64,000 bases of DNA, taken from positions 124,001-188,000 of the forward strand of contig OX596339.1 of NCBI GenBank assembly GCA_951394405.1, written 5' to 3'. Made by a program: the position numbers and the translations under genes. Source of the DNA: Coprinellus micaceus. Taxonomy: Eukaryota > Basidiomycota > Agaricomycetes > Agaricales > Psathyrellaceae. Under the pieces are notes generated by a model. The model was not told the origin of the DNA. It worked only from the letters and a program-made list of their open reading frames with translations, and searched no databases. This document shows positions 33,974 through 45,679 of this stretch, one piece after another (the first letter of the stretch is position 1; every line of letters begins with the position of its first letter).

Positions 33974-36900
33974 TCAGCGAGGCAAATACCCAAAAGACTT
34001 ATCCGGACTACGCACAACGTATCCATTCGGCCCAACCTCCGCCCCACCGCTCGCGTACCTGCTGTGACCCGTATAGTTGGGCGGGACTTCTTCGTAGCCT
34101 GCGGGTAGAGGGAGGGCGTTAGCTTCGGGAATATAGGACGGTGGATGAAAGGGGGAGGGGAAGAGAGAATGGATAAGCATCGTATTCGACCCCAGAAAGG
34201 GTAGTCGACGTCGACGCGTAGGGTCGAAGGCGCAACATTCCGCTCACGACCGAGAGACATAGCCTCGGCTCGGCTCGGGGGATGTCGAACGAAAGGAAGC
34301 GTAGGACGGGCGGAGCCGTAGAACGAACGGAGGAAACAGATAGAGACTCACCAGCACCCGCAGCATGATACCCCATAACCCTCGGGTTCTCCCTAACCTC
34401 CACCATATGCTCCTCAATCTCCTCCTCGATACTCGACCCCTCCTCCGCCTCGTCGACGTAGTAGATCTCGTCTTCGTCTTCGGACTGTGGGTGAGAAGGG
34501 GTTAGTGGGGTTCTCGACGGTGACGGGGAGGAGAGGGGGAAGAGACGAAGCGAAGAAAGGGTAGACGACTTCGTCCTCATCGACGGGGACGGAGGAAGAG
34601 GGCAGGAGGGAAACGAAGGGAAAGGGAAGACAGGAGATAGACGAAGGAAACACGACGTACAGCATATCCGACACTCTGAACAGCCCTCTCGACCGGTCCA
34701 GTCCTACGAACACTCTCAGACGCGACAAGGTAGCGTGCGCAGAGCATCCTAAAAACCAATCAACAAAAGACTCCCAACATCCCAAAACCCAAGAAAACAC
34801 GCACCTAATATCATTCCACCACTCCATCATCTCACTCTTACTCCTCGCTCTAAACGTCCACGCCCTATCCCCTCCCCCTCCCTCCGCCCCCCCTACCTTC
34901 CCCCCTCCTGTTGTCGTTGTGGTCATCGCACCACCACCCCCAGCACCCACATCCCCCTTCAAACTCCCCCCCCTCAACAACGCCTTAAACCCACTCTTCG
35001 TCGCAAACGCCCCGCCCCCACTCCCCTTCACACCCGCACTCCCCGTCCCATCCCTCCTCCCCTCAATATGGAACCTCCACCCCCCACTCGCGTTCCTATC
35101 GCCCGTGGGCGGGCCCAACGTGCAGTTGGGCAGGAAGATGCTGAAGGTCGGTTGGAGGCCTTTATTCCCGGCGCTGGGGTCACTGTTCGAAAGCGAGCGT
35201 CAGCGAGCATGTCCTCTTCACGACCGTCTCCTCTCTAAACCCCCGCCGTATAGAAAGTAAACCCCCAAAACTCACCTACTCCCAAACTCATGCAAAAACC
35301 CCGCCGGCGTCAATACATACCACCCCTCCCTCCACCCCCTCCCCGTCCACCCCCCGCTCTTCCTCTCCAGGTGGCCCGAGTGTACGGGGCGCGTGGAGGG
35401 GTCGTCTTTGAGCGGGTAGTTGACGTACTCGGGGTCCCGGAGGGGCGTCTCGGGGTCGAGGAGGTGTTCGGACCTCGCAGCCTACGAAATCTTATCAGCA
35501 TCACTCCTTCTTCATATACCCCACTCTCCCCCCATCAAAGAAAAGCAGACGACTCACATACTCAACCCACTCCCTCTCAGCCACCAACGCCCTCATCTCC
35601 CTCCCCACCCCCTCATACATCTCCCGACTCGCCGCACTCATGCGTCCATACCACTCATCAAACGTCTCCCACGCGCTCATAATGCTCCTGACTATCCCGG
35701 CCTCGAAGGACGCGGAGGAGGACTGCATGATGACGATGGACTTTTGGAGCAGGTTTTCTTCGATGATTTGGCGGGAGAGTTGGAGGGAGACGAGTTGGTT
35801 TGCTAGGAAGCTGTGTGGGGGAGGAGGAGGCGAAGATGAGACGAGGTAGAAGTCGAAGTCGTCGAGGGTAGAACGTCGAGGTTGAGGTCGAAGCCAAAGT
35901 CAAAGCGAGCATGGCGAGCGTGTACCGCACCGCGCCGAGGTCAAGGTGAGCCAATCGAAGCGAGTCGGGGTAGTCGAAGTTGAGCCCAAAGTCGGAAGTC
36001 GAAGTCGAGGTCGAAGTCAACGACGAGCGTGAACCCGAGCGTAGCGAGGTCAGAGCCATCGTTGAGCGAACATCGCGAGTGAACCAATCGAGGTCGAGGT
36101 CGAATCCAAAGTCGAGTCGAAGGCGAACGAAGTGAGCCATACGAGCACGGTCAGCCAACCCTCCCACCCATAAAAAACTATCACTCACGGATCCCCACGC
36201 GCACTCAACCCCATCGGCGTATTCTTATACATGCTCACCGCATTCGCCAGCTCGCCCACCAGCCGTGTCGACGTCTCGCGCTCCTTCGCGACGGAGGCTG
36301 CGAGCTTTCCCGTGTCGTTTTGGACGTTCTGCGAGCGAGCGGTAGCGAGCGAGAGGGGGAGAAAGGAAGAGTGGTTAGTGTCGGATCGCACTCGGCTTTC
36401 CGACGTGGGTCCCAGCGACCTGGTCGACCGAAGCCCAAGGAAGATAAGAACACACCTTAACATGCGCCCTCACCTCCTCCCCCAACTTCCTCAAATGCTG
36501 CACGATCGAATGTTCAACGGTACGGCCGAGGTTGGCGTGCTGGTCCGCGATGGAGCGGGTTCGGTCTCTTATGGCGAAGAATACGTCCTAGGGGGAGGCG
36601 TCAGCCTGAGCTCCTGTGAGTGGGGTCGAAGACCCCGAGGAAGGGAAGGCCCCGAAGCCTCGTCGAGAGCCCGAGCGGCCGGGGCCTCATCGAGGGAGGT
36701 CTGGGTGCGTAGAAGCGCGAGTGTGGGGAACGAAGTGGGGGAATAGAAAAGTAAGAAAGAGGACGTACCTGCACCCCACCCTCACCCAAGAACTGGTTCC
36801 CGGCTCGGAAGGGGACCTGGATGACGCCGGCGAGCTTGGAGAGCTCGCGCGCGGTGTTGGTTTCGATGTCTGCTATGCCCTGCGAGTGAACGAAGTGAGC

Positions 36901-37829
36901 GAACAGGGTAGGGGTGAGTGGGGGGAGAAAGGGGGGAGGGAAGGGGATGGGAGTGAGAAGGGGAGGGGGGAGTGAGTGGGTGAGCGGGGTTAGGAGGAGG
37001 GAGTAGAAACAAGCGGCTTTATAACGGAAAAGGCGAGTATGGGTGGACGAGGAGGGAGGAAGGAATCGAACAAGCGGGGATACGGAACGAATGTATCGAG
37101 CCGGCGAGGATACGGAACGAAAGACGCGGGGGGCTGGGAAGTGGACGGGGGAAGGGGGAACGGAACGCGGCGAACGATCCCCGTGTCTCTCCCGCCCGCC
37201 TGACCCCGAGCTCGAGCGTGGCGAGAAGGGAAGGGAAGGGAAGGGAAGGGGTGGACGGGTGAAGGTGAAACGTCCACGCCGGTGAGGAGGACGAAGGGGT
37301 CGTAGTGTGGAACGAGGTACAGAACGAAGGAAAGAAACCCCAAACTCGAAACCACACTCACCTCAAAATAAGCAGTCAACTGCTTCACAATCGCCTTCCA
37401 CGCCACGAACCGCTCAATCAGAACGTCCGCGGGCTTGAGGTCCTGCAGCTCGATGCTCTTCTTGATGAGGCTCTGCGCGCGGGAGGGCGTGGAGGACACG
37501 CCGGAGCGCCGGGAGATTCTGGAGGTCGAGCGTTTTACGCCGGGGGCTAGAGGGGGGGAGGGGTGAGTGGGAGTATGGGTGGGGAAGGGAAGGAGTATGG
37601 GTGAGAGAAGAGGGGGGGAGAGGGGAAGGGGGGACGTACCGTCAGTGTAATGCGTCGTATGCCCCGTATCCTGGTAGTTCGGTCCGCTTCCCAGTCCCTC
37701 ACCGAGACTCCCATAGGGCGCCGCGCTGTGCGGGTAAGACGAGGACGCGGGGTGCTCGGTGGAGGGGAAGGAGGGGTGGGGGAAGGACGTGGGTTGGGGC
37801 ATTGGTTGGACTTGGGGGCCGCCGTTCAT
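33974..37829 (-). CDS. Slm1/Slm2-like PH-domain protein (TORC2 and PI(4,5)P2 effector)
   Basis: I read eleven exons: 37829-37640, 37546-37362, 36879-36769, 36587-36456, 36328-36189, 35810-35558, 35481-35276, 35182-34805, 34748-34661, 34484-34352 and 34098-33974. All junctions are GT-AG and in phase, giving 646 aa, close to yeast Slm proteins. A Ser/Pro/Tyr-rich leader precedes a helical BAR-like region (about residues 90-335, e.g. IELQDLKPADVLIERFVAWK and QIIEENLLQKSIVIMQ). A PH domain follows from about residue 370 (VHSGHLERKS ... WYVLTPAGFLHEF ... FSIFLPNCTLG). An acidic tail (SEDEDEIYYVDEAEEG) ends the protein. Slm proteins bind PI(4,5)P2 at plasma-membrane eisosomes and are phosphorylated by TORC2. 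The gene is divergent from SND3/PHO88, about 880 nt away. Confidence 0.88.
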
Positions 37830-38710
37830 CCTGGGTTGTGTTGAGAGGTGGTGCTGAAGAGCAGTCGTTGTGGTGGGAGATGTTGTTGAAGGCGTTGAAG
37901 GTGTTGAGGTGGAGATGAGGATGGTGGTCCAAGCTTCACGTAGTCGAGTAGTCGAGAACGATTGGAAGACTTCGAAGCGACAAGAGAGAGATAGAGGAGG
38001 AAGAAAGACAAAGACAAAAGCAAGAAAAGCAAGACCGTCTGAAACAACCCCCGTCTACTCTTATGCGCTCCCCCGTGGTGTCACCTTTCTCCTTTCCAGG
38101 TGGTGTTTCGGTCCTTCCAAGTACTAAGTTCTAGACCTGGGATTTGGGAGCGTTTCGGTCAGCTCGTGTGTGTGGTGTGGGTTTGGGTGTGGTCCAACGA
38201 ATGAAACACACGCTGCCGCCGGTTGTTGCGCAGGTCTGGAAGGTGACGTCACAAGCCTCGTGCCTTGCCGCAGTCGGCTTGCTGTCTTGGGTTAGGTGTA
38301 ATCAATCAATCAAGGCGGGATTCGGGATTGCGCAAAGCGGAAAGCGGGCGGGAGGCGCAAAGCGCGATTCGGGAGCGGACAAGACTAAATAGGAAATAAG
38401 GCGGCCCAGAAAGCCAGAAAGGGAAAGAAGGCGCGAACGAAACAACTCCAAACAAGTGACACGTCGACACACCGGCAATTTTGGACAGCACGACGCGTTC
38501 GACTGTCTTCATCATCCCCAAGGACTTTTTGCTTTCTTCGTCCTCCGCCTCTCGCCCTTCTTCGTCCTCTTTCGTCGAACTCCATTCCTCGTTCCTCGAC
38601 CTACGCCTTCGGTCTTCGACGTCCTTGTCCTCCGAGCTTCAACCTTCGTTCCACCTCCTCGATACGACCCACCCACCGAGCCCCCGAACGACACAGAAGG
38701 AGAAGACAAG
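37830..38710. promoter_or_regulatory. Shared divergent promoter region (SLM / SND3)
   Basis: The start codons of two outward-facing genes are 880 nt apart. I see no further gene here. Pyrimidine-rich leaders near 38510-38700 fit the 5' UTR of the SND3 gene. Confidence 0.45.
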
Positions 38711-40087
38711 ATGAGCGGACCCGTCCAGAACCTCGTTATCTCGCTCGGCGCTATGCAGCGTACGTTACGTTCTCCTTTATTCTTGTCTTCTTCTGTATCT
38801 GATCTCTCCTTCTCTCTCTCTTCTCTCTCCTGTTCCGTTATCCTCATACCTCCTTGCTCTCTGTACCGTCCACCAATACTGAACTCGCCACGACGCAATC
38901 GAACGAACATCCGCAACGACGCACACGACCCACCCAAACCTCGCCTCAACACTGGACTCAACACCGCCTCCTCGTCGGCAACCCCTCAACTACGCCCCAA
39001 ACCCAAATTGGCGCCCGTCCACCTGGCCTCTTCTCTCTCTCTCTCTCCCTCTCTTCTCTTCTCCTTCCCTCGCTCCTTCTCCCATCGGCCTCTCTGCTCC
39101 CGCCTTCTCTCCCCCTCCCGCTCTTCTCCCCTTCTCCCCGGACTCCTCCCGCTCTCCTCTCCTACTCAAACCCCGCGGGAAATCGACAGTGGCCCGCCGC
39201 ATCCCCTTCGACGACCCCGAAATCCTCACCTACGTCCGCATCGGCTACGTCGCCGTGCAGCTCATCGTCCTCCTGACGTATTATTACGTCTCGACGCGGG
39301 TTAGTCTTCTCTTCCTCCTTATCTTGCTCCCATTACCCTCTTCCGCGGTCCTTCACCACGACACCGTTGTCGCGCCTCCTTCCGCTCGACCCTCGTCGAA
39401 GCTCGGGGCCGTAGGATGGAAGGCAGCTTTCGATCCCCGATCCAAAGCGAACTCGCTGACGCTCGTCCACAGATCAAGAAAACGAACGACCTCACAGTCC
39501 TCAAATACGTCGAACCCGCCGCGCCCATGTCAGGCGGCGACCCCAAGCTCGTCACCACCACCGTCAAGGACTACGACCTCGCCCAAGCTTCGTCCGGGGT
39601 GCGTCTCCTCTCCGTCTCCTCACCAATTACCAAAAAAGCTAAACACCCCTGAATAGCTTAAGGGAGTCTATACCGGCGTCGCCATGATGGCCTTCATGCA
39701 CTTCTACATGAAGTTCACGCAGCCGCTCTTCATCCAATCTCTCATGGGCCTCAAAGGTCTCTACGACAGCAAGATCATCCAGGTGGTGTTGCTTGGGAAG
39801 AAGGAGGAGCGGCCGTTCAAGGTTGTTAGTATGTTTGGAGGTACGTACCTCTTCTAGGTCATTTTATAGTTCTGGCTTTGGGTCTGGGTCTTCGAGCTTG
39901 GAGCTTTGACCTTTCGCGTTCCCTTCCCTTTCCCCCTGCCCTCTTCCACCTAAATCCAAATCCAAGTCCATCTCTCCACAACTGAAAACCACGAGCTGAC
40001 GCACCCCATCCAGCCGCATCCGGCCCCCAAACCGACGCCGCAGCCATCGCGGAGGCGGAGAAGAAGATCGGGAAGAAGGATGACTAG
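38711..40087 (+). CDS. PHO88: SND3/PHO88-family ER membrane protein
   Basis: Five exons, 38711-38759, 39190-39299, 39473-39598, 39657-39840 and 40014-40087, give 180 aa in constant phase. Family hallmarks occur in order: MSGPVQNLVISLGAMQ, DDPEILTYVRIGYVAVQLIV with a transmembrane segment, LKYVEPAAPMSGGDPKLVTT, TTVKDYDLAQ, and a second membrane segment (VYTGVAMMAFMHFYMKFTQP). PHO88 was named for phosphate transport and is now known as Snd3, part of the SRP-independent ER-targeting route; the protein acts in the ER membrane. Intron 1 contains a long C/T-rich tract. The length matches the family (about 180-190 aa). Confidence 0.92.
39030..39165. repeat. Polypyrimidine tract in SND3 intron 1
   Basis: Nearly pure C/T, including a (TC)n run near 39035-39055, just upstream of the exon 2 acceptor. 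Confidence 0.6.
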
Positions 40088-40289
40088 ACTCCCTCCATCA
40101 TGGGCTATCAGCGTTTTTGTTTGATTTTCTGTAGAGAGAAAGGAGGGGAGGGAGGGGAGGGGGTGTGGTAATGTTAGGATTTGGATTGGATTGGATTTGA
40201 TAGGGTCGTTTGTTGTTGTAATGTGTACGCTGCAGGGGGAGGGGTAATTTATTTCTCGGATCTTCTGAATGCGGGGTGTGTCTGATCAT

Positions 40290-40400
40290 GAGTGGGTTTG
40301 GTCAGAATCATCAGAATGCGGTTTGGTCGGAATGCGGTATGGTCAGAATGGTCAGAATGGTCAGAACGGTCGGAATGCGGAATGGTCAGAATGATCAGAA
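40290..40400. repeat. Tandem repeat of GGTCAGAATG-type units
   Basis: Units of about 10-12 nt (GGTCAGAATG, GGTCGGAATGCGG) recur some eight times with drift. Confidence 0.7.
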
Positions 40401-41465
40401 TGGGTGTGGGTAAGTGGGTCGGTGGGTACGAAATCCAATGACCGAGCTCGTGAGGTTGGGTACGACAATGCGGGTCTGAGTATGAGAGGTCCATCCATCG
40501 TCTTAAAGTCCCTTGTCGCCTATTCGTCGCCTCTTGATCCAATTCGACCTACACTTCTCCTACATCTCCTCCAGACCCCCCTTTCGCACCCAGTACCCAG
40601 GATACGACGTACGGTACGTACACATCCTATCTACCCACGCACCCAACGTGACCGAGTACCACTCCCAGACATTCTCTTCAAGTTCCCGGCCCCTTCTCTC
40701 TTGCCTGCATGACATGACAGGACAGAACACCGAGCCACCCACCCACGTGGCCCTCCCGGTTGTCCGCAGGACTCCCAGCCACCCGCTCGTCGCTCTCTCT
40801 CCTCTCCTCTGCCCTGCCCTGCCCTCCCCTCGAAGCCGCTCGTCCCGTTGGGCTCATGATCACTCACGAGCTCCAGATCCATCGACGCACGGCACATGCC
40901 CCTCTGATGCTTCGAGGCCAGCGGGTTTGCACACGACGTCCGTCTCGTTCTTGGAGCCCATTACACCGGCGCTGCGGCTCTACGAGAACGCGCGAGAACT
41001 TGGTCGGTGGAGTGTTAGAAGGCGTTCTTGGATGCGGAGCTACGGTATGGGGATCTCGGTATGGGGATCTCGGTATGGTATCTATCTTTAATCCTTTCTG
41101 CCTCTCCCTTCTTCCTGCGCTCTAGGGACCTCTGCCCCGGTTTCCTCATTCGCTCTAGGGATCTCTGCGGCTTTGGAATCCCAATTCTCTCATGTGCTCT
41201 AGAGGTCCCTGCCTCGGTTTCCTCCTTCGCTCTATCTAGGCTTCCGCAGCGAAGTATGCCTCGGCAGCCTAGCCCGAGTCCGCTGTGTACGTACATACAT
41301 CGCTAGGGAGAGGCACAGATACATGTAAAGTGGACTTGTGTCTCTTTAACCCCCTGCTCCGCTTCGTTCCTTGGACTTTGCGTCCATCCCTTCGATCCTA
41401 GGTGGGGGTAAAGAACCGGAGCGAAGTGTGGTGATACATAGCTCTCCGACCAAGCGGAAGACGAG
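40401..41465. other. No gene; local near-repeats
   Basis: About 41038-41080 repeats the motif TATGGGGATCTCGG. About 41105-41240 contains two related stretches built on GCTCTAG and CGGTTTCCTC. No supportable protein is seen, although a Pro/Arg-rich frame spans 40513-41091. Confidence 0.45.
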
Positions 41466-41469
41466 ATTA

Positions 41470-41901
41470 GGGGGTTTCACGGTGGGCCAACTTGAGCCCA
41501 ACTTATGTTCCAACTTGGGTCCCGACTTGATCAAGTCGGGAAGGTCCAACTTGCCGAGTTGGATGCAAATCGTGCTCCGGAGCACGATTTGCAGCCCAAC
41601 TTTGATCCCAACTTCGCGACCAACTTGACGCTAATACACCTCTCCCTTCCGCCCCTCCTCCCTCTCATCCGAATTTCTTTCATACTTGGGTGTGGGAGTG
41701 TATGTAATACACTCCCATACCATTTTTACGTCGTGAATTTTGGACGGGAGACGGGGAGACCTCAAGTTGGGTGGGGGCCGACAGAAATCCGCTCCAGGTC
41801 GATTCACACTCGCCGGTTCGTAAAGCGTCCGAAGTTGCGACAAACCGAGAGTCAAGTCGGAAGCCAAGTTGGGTCCAAGTTGGACCCACCGTGAAACCCC
41901 C
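41470..41901. mobile_element. 432-bp MITE with TA target site and nested palindromes
   Basis: The ends are inverted: GGGGGTTTCACGGTGGG at 41470 and its complement ending at 41901. Both are flanked by TA (41468-41469 and 41902-41903), as in Tc1/mariner-type insertions. Inside, CAACTT/AAGTTG motifs recur. There is a perfect 20-bp palindrome (CCCGACTTGATCAAGTCGGG), a perfect 28-bp palindrome centred on CTCCGGAG near 41580, and an inverted pair GGGAGTGTAT/ATACACTCCC near 41700. No coding capacity is present. Confidence 0.8.
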
Positions 41902-41903
41902 TA

Positions 41904-42650
41904 TTGTAACCTCGGACGGACGTACGGAGAGGGTTTCGGGAGGGCGTCGGAGATGGCGATGATAGGATGTCACCGAAGTTGGATATGTAGAGACCGGGTG
42001 AGTGGTTCGTCCTCTGGGGTTTCCTCATGCTAACCATGGGTAGGAGGACGATGTTAACGAGCTCGAGGTCAACCGCCGAGCCGATTTGCTATAGAATGGT
42101 TCCACGTCTTAGATTCGACCAGTGTACGCCTTTAAATTTATCTTTTCACTCCTCTCCTCCTACGACGGCTCCTTCTCTCCTACGAAATTTCCTTTCCTCT
42201 ACACCCCGTGTTGGGATGCTCCATGGTATTCCGCGCTGTGAAGGTTGTTTGATCAATGTTGCTGTTTCATGATTTTTGGACACCCGCGACTTGTACGAGA
42301 ACGAGAACCGGAAGTGTGACGAGGTGCTTCGTTTGCTTGGATCTGGGTGTGTGTTTCGAACGATCTTCGGGGTGTCTCTTTTTTTGCTTTGTTTTGTAGA
42401 GTAATCTTATTGCATACAACTTCGTTTTTCGGTTCGCGTTAACGTAATGGATATGGGGTGCTTCGGATCCACCTCTCGAGTTTTGTGTGACTCAGCGTTG
42501 GAACCGGGTGGACCCGAATCATCTGCAGGTCGGCGCTCGCTTCACCGGGTCGCATGAGAATAACCTCGTACACAATCGATTATCGGGGCTTCGACGTCGA
42601 CTAGACGAAGCAGGCCGTTGAATGTGTGATCACGTTTCAAGGCCACACCA
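41904..42650. other. No gene seen
   Basis: Short frames only. This is the downstream flank of the secreted-peptide gene at 42654-43287. Confidence 0.4.
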
Positions 42651-42653
42651 GCC

Positions 42654-43287
42654 TCAATACCTGTTTCTCGGTCTCCATAGGACTATCCCAGCGATGAGGC
42701 TGGCCATGTTTCTTGCTACACGGGATGGAAGGTATTGACAGATGCACCATGGTCTATGCATACCAGTAGCTAACATATCACTGTTCACAGTCGTTCCGCG
42801 GGGAAGCCAACCCAGACCCATTGGCTTCGATTGTGAACGGCGTATGGGTAATTTTACATCTCTGTCCTCCCCATATTCTGGAGAAAGCATGTACGCTTCG
42901 TCCCCAAACGTCAGTCCCCATTGATTGACCACCAATTCTTTGAGCCTCTGCCCGCGATACGCGGTTCTAAATTCAACGATGAACGAACGAATGAAGTGGT
43001 CAGCGACCGGTGCGTCAGAACCTCGTTGGTTTACGACATATATATGGAGTTCGGGGGTGGTGAGAGAGAGCAAGGCTAGCCTACCGGTACTCACCTGTGT
43101 CCGATTCAGTCCCCCAGCCCTGTGACGGCCTCTCTTGCGCAGGGGCCATGACGTCCCTCCTGGCCTCTAGTTCGTCAGGCTTGTCGGAGAGTGTGGGAAG
43201 TCCACTGGCGATTGCGATGGAAGAGACGAGGCTTAGAAGCGTGAGCGACCGTATGAGAGGTAGGGTCGGCTTCATTGGTAGGAGCAT
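42654..43287 (-). CDS. Putative small secreted protein (family member 1)
   Basis: Exon 1 (43287, or more likely the ATG at 43275, to 43095) encodes a signal peptide (MKPTLPLIRSLTLLSLVSSI) and a short polar region with an ARRD dibasic site. Exon 2, entered in phase 1 at 43021, gives SDAPVADHFIRSFIVEFRTA and LVVNQWGLTFGDEAYMLSPE, then a less convincing tail to a stop at 42654. Another intron in that tail is possible. The leader is shared with two short genes at 43.9-44.0 and 45.4-45.7 kb. No known domain is seen. The product is probably exported, and the dibasic site could be a Kex2-type cleavage site. Confidence 0.45.
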
Positions 43288-43883
43288 TGAGAGCTGGGCA
43301 GGTCGGCTGTTGGGCTAGATACAGGTAATGCGTTCCGGGGTCGAGCTTCTTTATAGAATCTAGTACATCGCATCTCGAAACCGTGTACTATTCTCGCGTC
43401 CAGTCTGAGGACATCGCAATACGCGCTGGGGGATATCAACCCTGAAGTGCGAAGCAAGTTTTACTGCCCCACTGCCTTCGGGCGGTAAAACGTGCGAAAC
43501 CATGCGTCGGGGACGTACGAAGCGCCTCGCGAGGCACACACATTGATATACACACGCATACACGGGGAATGGACGGGGGGTTTCCGATGAGAGGCGATCG
43601 CCGGAACCCGTCATCCGCAACGGGTCGGGGTGATGTAATGAAGGAGGCTGTCTCAAGGCGTGATGCGAAATTTGTAGATGCACCTGCTCCCCTCGTGAGA
43701 CACCGGGAGTTCGAGTATGTATGGGAGTGAATAGGGCAGCGTCAGTCGTATCCGCGCGTCCGCACTCGATCCCCGGTTTAATATAATACCCTCATTCTCC
43801 AATAAAGACCACCGGGTAACACCCATGAAACCCCTCGCTCGTCCAAAAGCTATTGCTCCTGCCAACGACGTCGTCGACAAGGC

Positions 43884-44006
43884 CTAGGATTTCGTCGTAT
43901 AAACACTGGCGTTGGAAATGGATGGGATGTCTCCATTGATGACGAGGAGTGAGCAAACGAGGCTCAGAACTGTGAGTGAGTGTACGAGCGGTAGACGCGG
44001 CTTCAT
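43884..44006 (-). CDS. Short secreted-peptide-like gene (family member 2, possibly truncated)
   Basis: A 40-codon frame starts MKPRLPLVHSLTVLSLVCSL, nearly the same signal peptide as member 1, then stops after 16 more residues. The match to member 1 covers the signal peptide and its start codon context (CCAATGAAGCCG). It is probably a decayed copy or the first exon of a peptide gene. Confidence 0.35.
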   Translation of the reverse strand: MKPRLPLVHSLTVLSLVCSLLVINGDIPSISNASVYTTKS

Positions 44007-44009
44007 TGG

Positions 44010-45370
44010 GAAAAGTGATCAACAGGGTCGGAAGAGATACGAAGAGCGGTTCGTTGAATTTGGAGGGCCTTGTTGGGCTCTTGGTAAATACGACCAATTT
44101 ATCGCCGTACCGGAAACGCATTGAGTCTCTTTGTGCGGTACATTGTACGACATCTCGGAAACGGGTGGGGGGACGTATACCTCAAGTATACCCGGCAAGC
44201 TCCAAGACATAGTGCATCGCGGGGCAACGTTCGCCTCTGGTTAGGCCGAGTCGAGGGGCTATCTAGGACGGAATGCGAGGCAACTTCCACTTCCCCAAGG
44301 CCTTTAGGCTAGGAATCATGCGGAACCCCGGGTTGGCCATTACCACACCCCCTCCCAACAGGCACTAAAGAGTCCCAGGACGAACCTGTGATGGAAACGT
44401 AAATGGGTTCTCACCCTAAATATGTAAACACTTGTCGTAAACCTGTAATTATCGTAAGCGTAATTCGCTATTCCCCAAGCTCCCGGCCTTCTGAGGGATG
44501 GACAGGAGCAGAGTGGGAGGCGATGTGTAACCGGAGTCAGCTAGGTCCAGGTGATGTAATGAAGGAAGTATAAAAGTGTGATGCGAGATGAATATCACCC
44601 CTTTCAATCAATAAGGTACCGGGTGTTCGAGACCCCGAGAAGTTCGAGTCCAGTGTTAGCAGTAATTTAAGCGCCCGTCGCTGGTAACCACAATCGATCC
44701 AGAGGGGTCTGATCTGGTGTTTTGTGTCTATCTCCGATGTAAGCGCGCAAGAGGCGCTGGGGGGTGTTCAGGGGGTCGCTGAACCGGTCTCGAGAGCTCT
44801 CGTCAAAGAAGTGAATTGGGAGGGGACATCTGGAGCGAAGGAGGGAAAGTGGGGGTGAGGTAGAACCTAAGGAAAAAGGTACAGGTACGCTACGGTCGAT
44901 ATATACGAAATCTATTGTTTGGGGATCACGGATACAAATCGTAGATAAAGGAAGACTGCACCCGCATCGGTCATGTGAAGGGAACGCGAGATTCCCTCTC
45001 AGGATTCACGCGTTCTCCACACCGAGACGGAAACACATCCGAGTGCATACTTCGTTGACCTTCTATTCCACCAGGAATTCATCGACTGACAAGAATCGTG
45101 TGGGGGGAGGCGACTTCACCCGTTCGAGTCCTTTACCGGGGACCCAGAATCGCCATCGCCTTCTGAGACTGCTTTGACCGAAGTCCGGGCGCTTAATTCG
45201 GCGATCTCGGGCGAAGCCCGTTGCCCGGCAATCATCACATTAAGAAACGCGAATCCCTGTACATACAGTGCAAGCTATTTACCGAAGCGCCTCAATTGCT
45301 GCGACTGGGTGTATAGGTTGCGCTGGAGTGTGCACCCTCTCTTCGCTCGCGAAATTGGTCGGGACTCTAG
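44010..45370. other. No supportable gene
   Basis: No domain or splice set was found. The string GGTGATGTAATGAAGGAGG near 43629 recurs as GGTGATGTAATGAAGGAAG near 44551, a local duplication that also covers part of the neighbouring sequence. Confidence 0.4.
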
Positions 45371-45377
45371 CTTCGCC

Positions 45378-45675
45378 CTAATCGCAGGGCGAGTCCCCAC
45401 AGTTTGTCCACCAGTGAAGCGCGCGACCGGGCAAGACATCTAGTTTCCACACGAGTGGCAGAATATAATCGTCAGCAGCCCACGCGCTTGAATTAGGACA
45501 ATCCGTACGTACTTCCTCGCTGCTGGTTCCCCTTCGAGTTGGCAGCGTCCCTAGAAATTTCTTGGGGAGAGTGCTGGCTGAGTACACCCACGGGTGTAGG
45601 AAGGCCCGCGGTGATTATGGGACATAGGAAGCTGAGAGCCGCGAGCGAGAGCAAGTGAGATGGACGCAGCTTCAT
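45378..45675 (-). CDS. Small secreted peptide gene (family member 3)
   Basis: Exon 1 (45675-45513) encodes a signal peptide (MKLRPSHLLSLAALSFLCPI) and a polar stretch. The donor is GTACGT in phase 1. An exon at 45439-45378 after an ACTAG acceptor would give NVLPGRALHWWTNCGDSPCD and stop, about 74 aa in all, with two cysteines in the C-terminal part. The leader resembles members 1 and 2. It is probably exported; the function is unknown. The second exon is a splice guess. Confidence 0.4.
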
Positions 45676-45679
45676 TGGA

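Noticed and set aside
38456..39304. A 282-codon frame over the 5' part of SND3/PHO88
   Set aside because: It runs through the 5' UTR and intron 1; the spliced SND3 model explains the region better.
40290..40400. A CRISPR-like array
   Set aside because: Units are 10-12 nt, adjacent and drifting, without spacers, in a eukaryotic genome. It is a simple tandem repeat.
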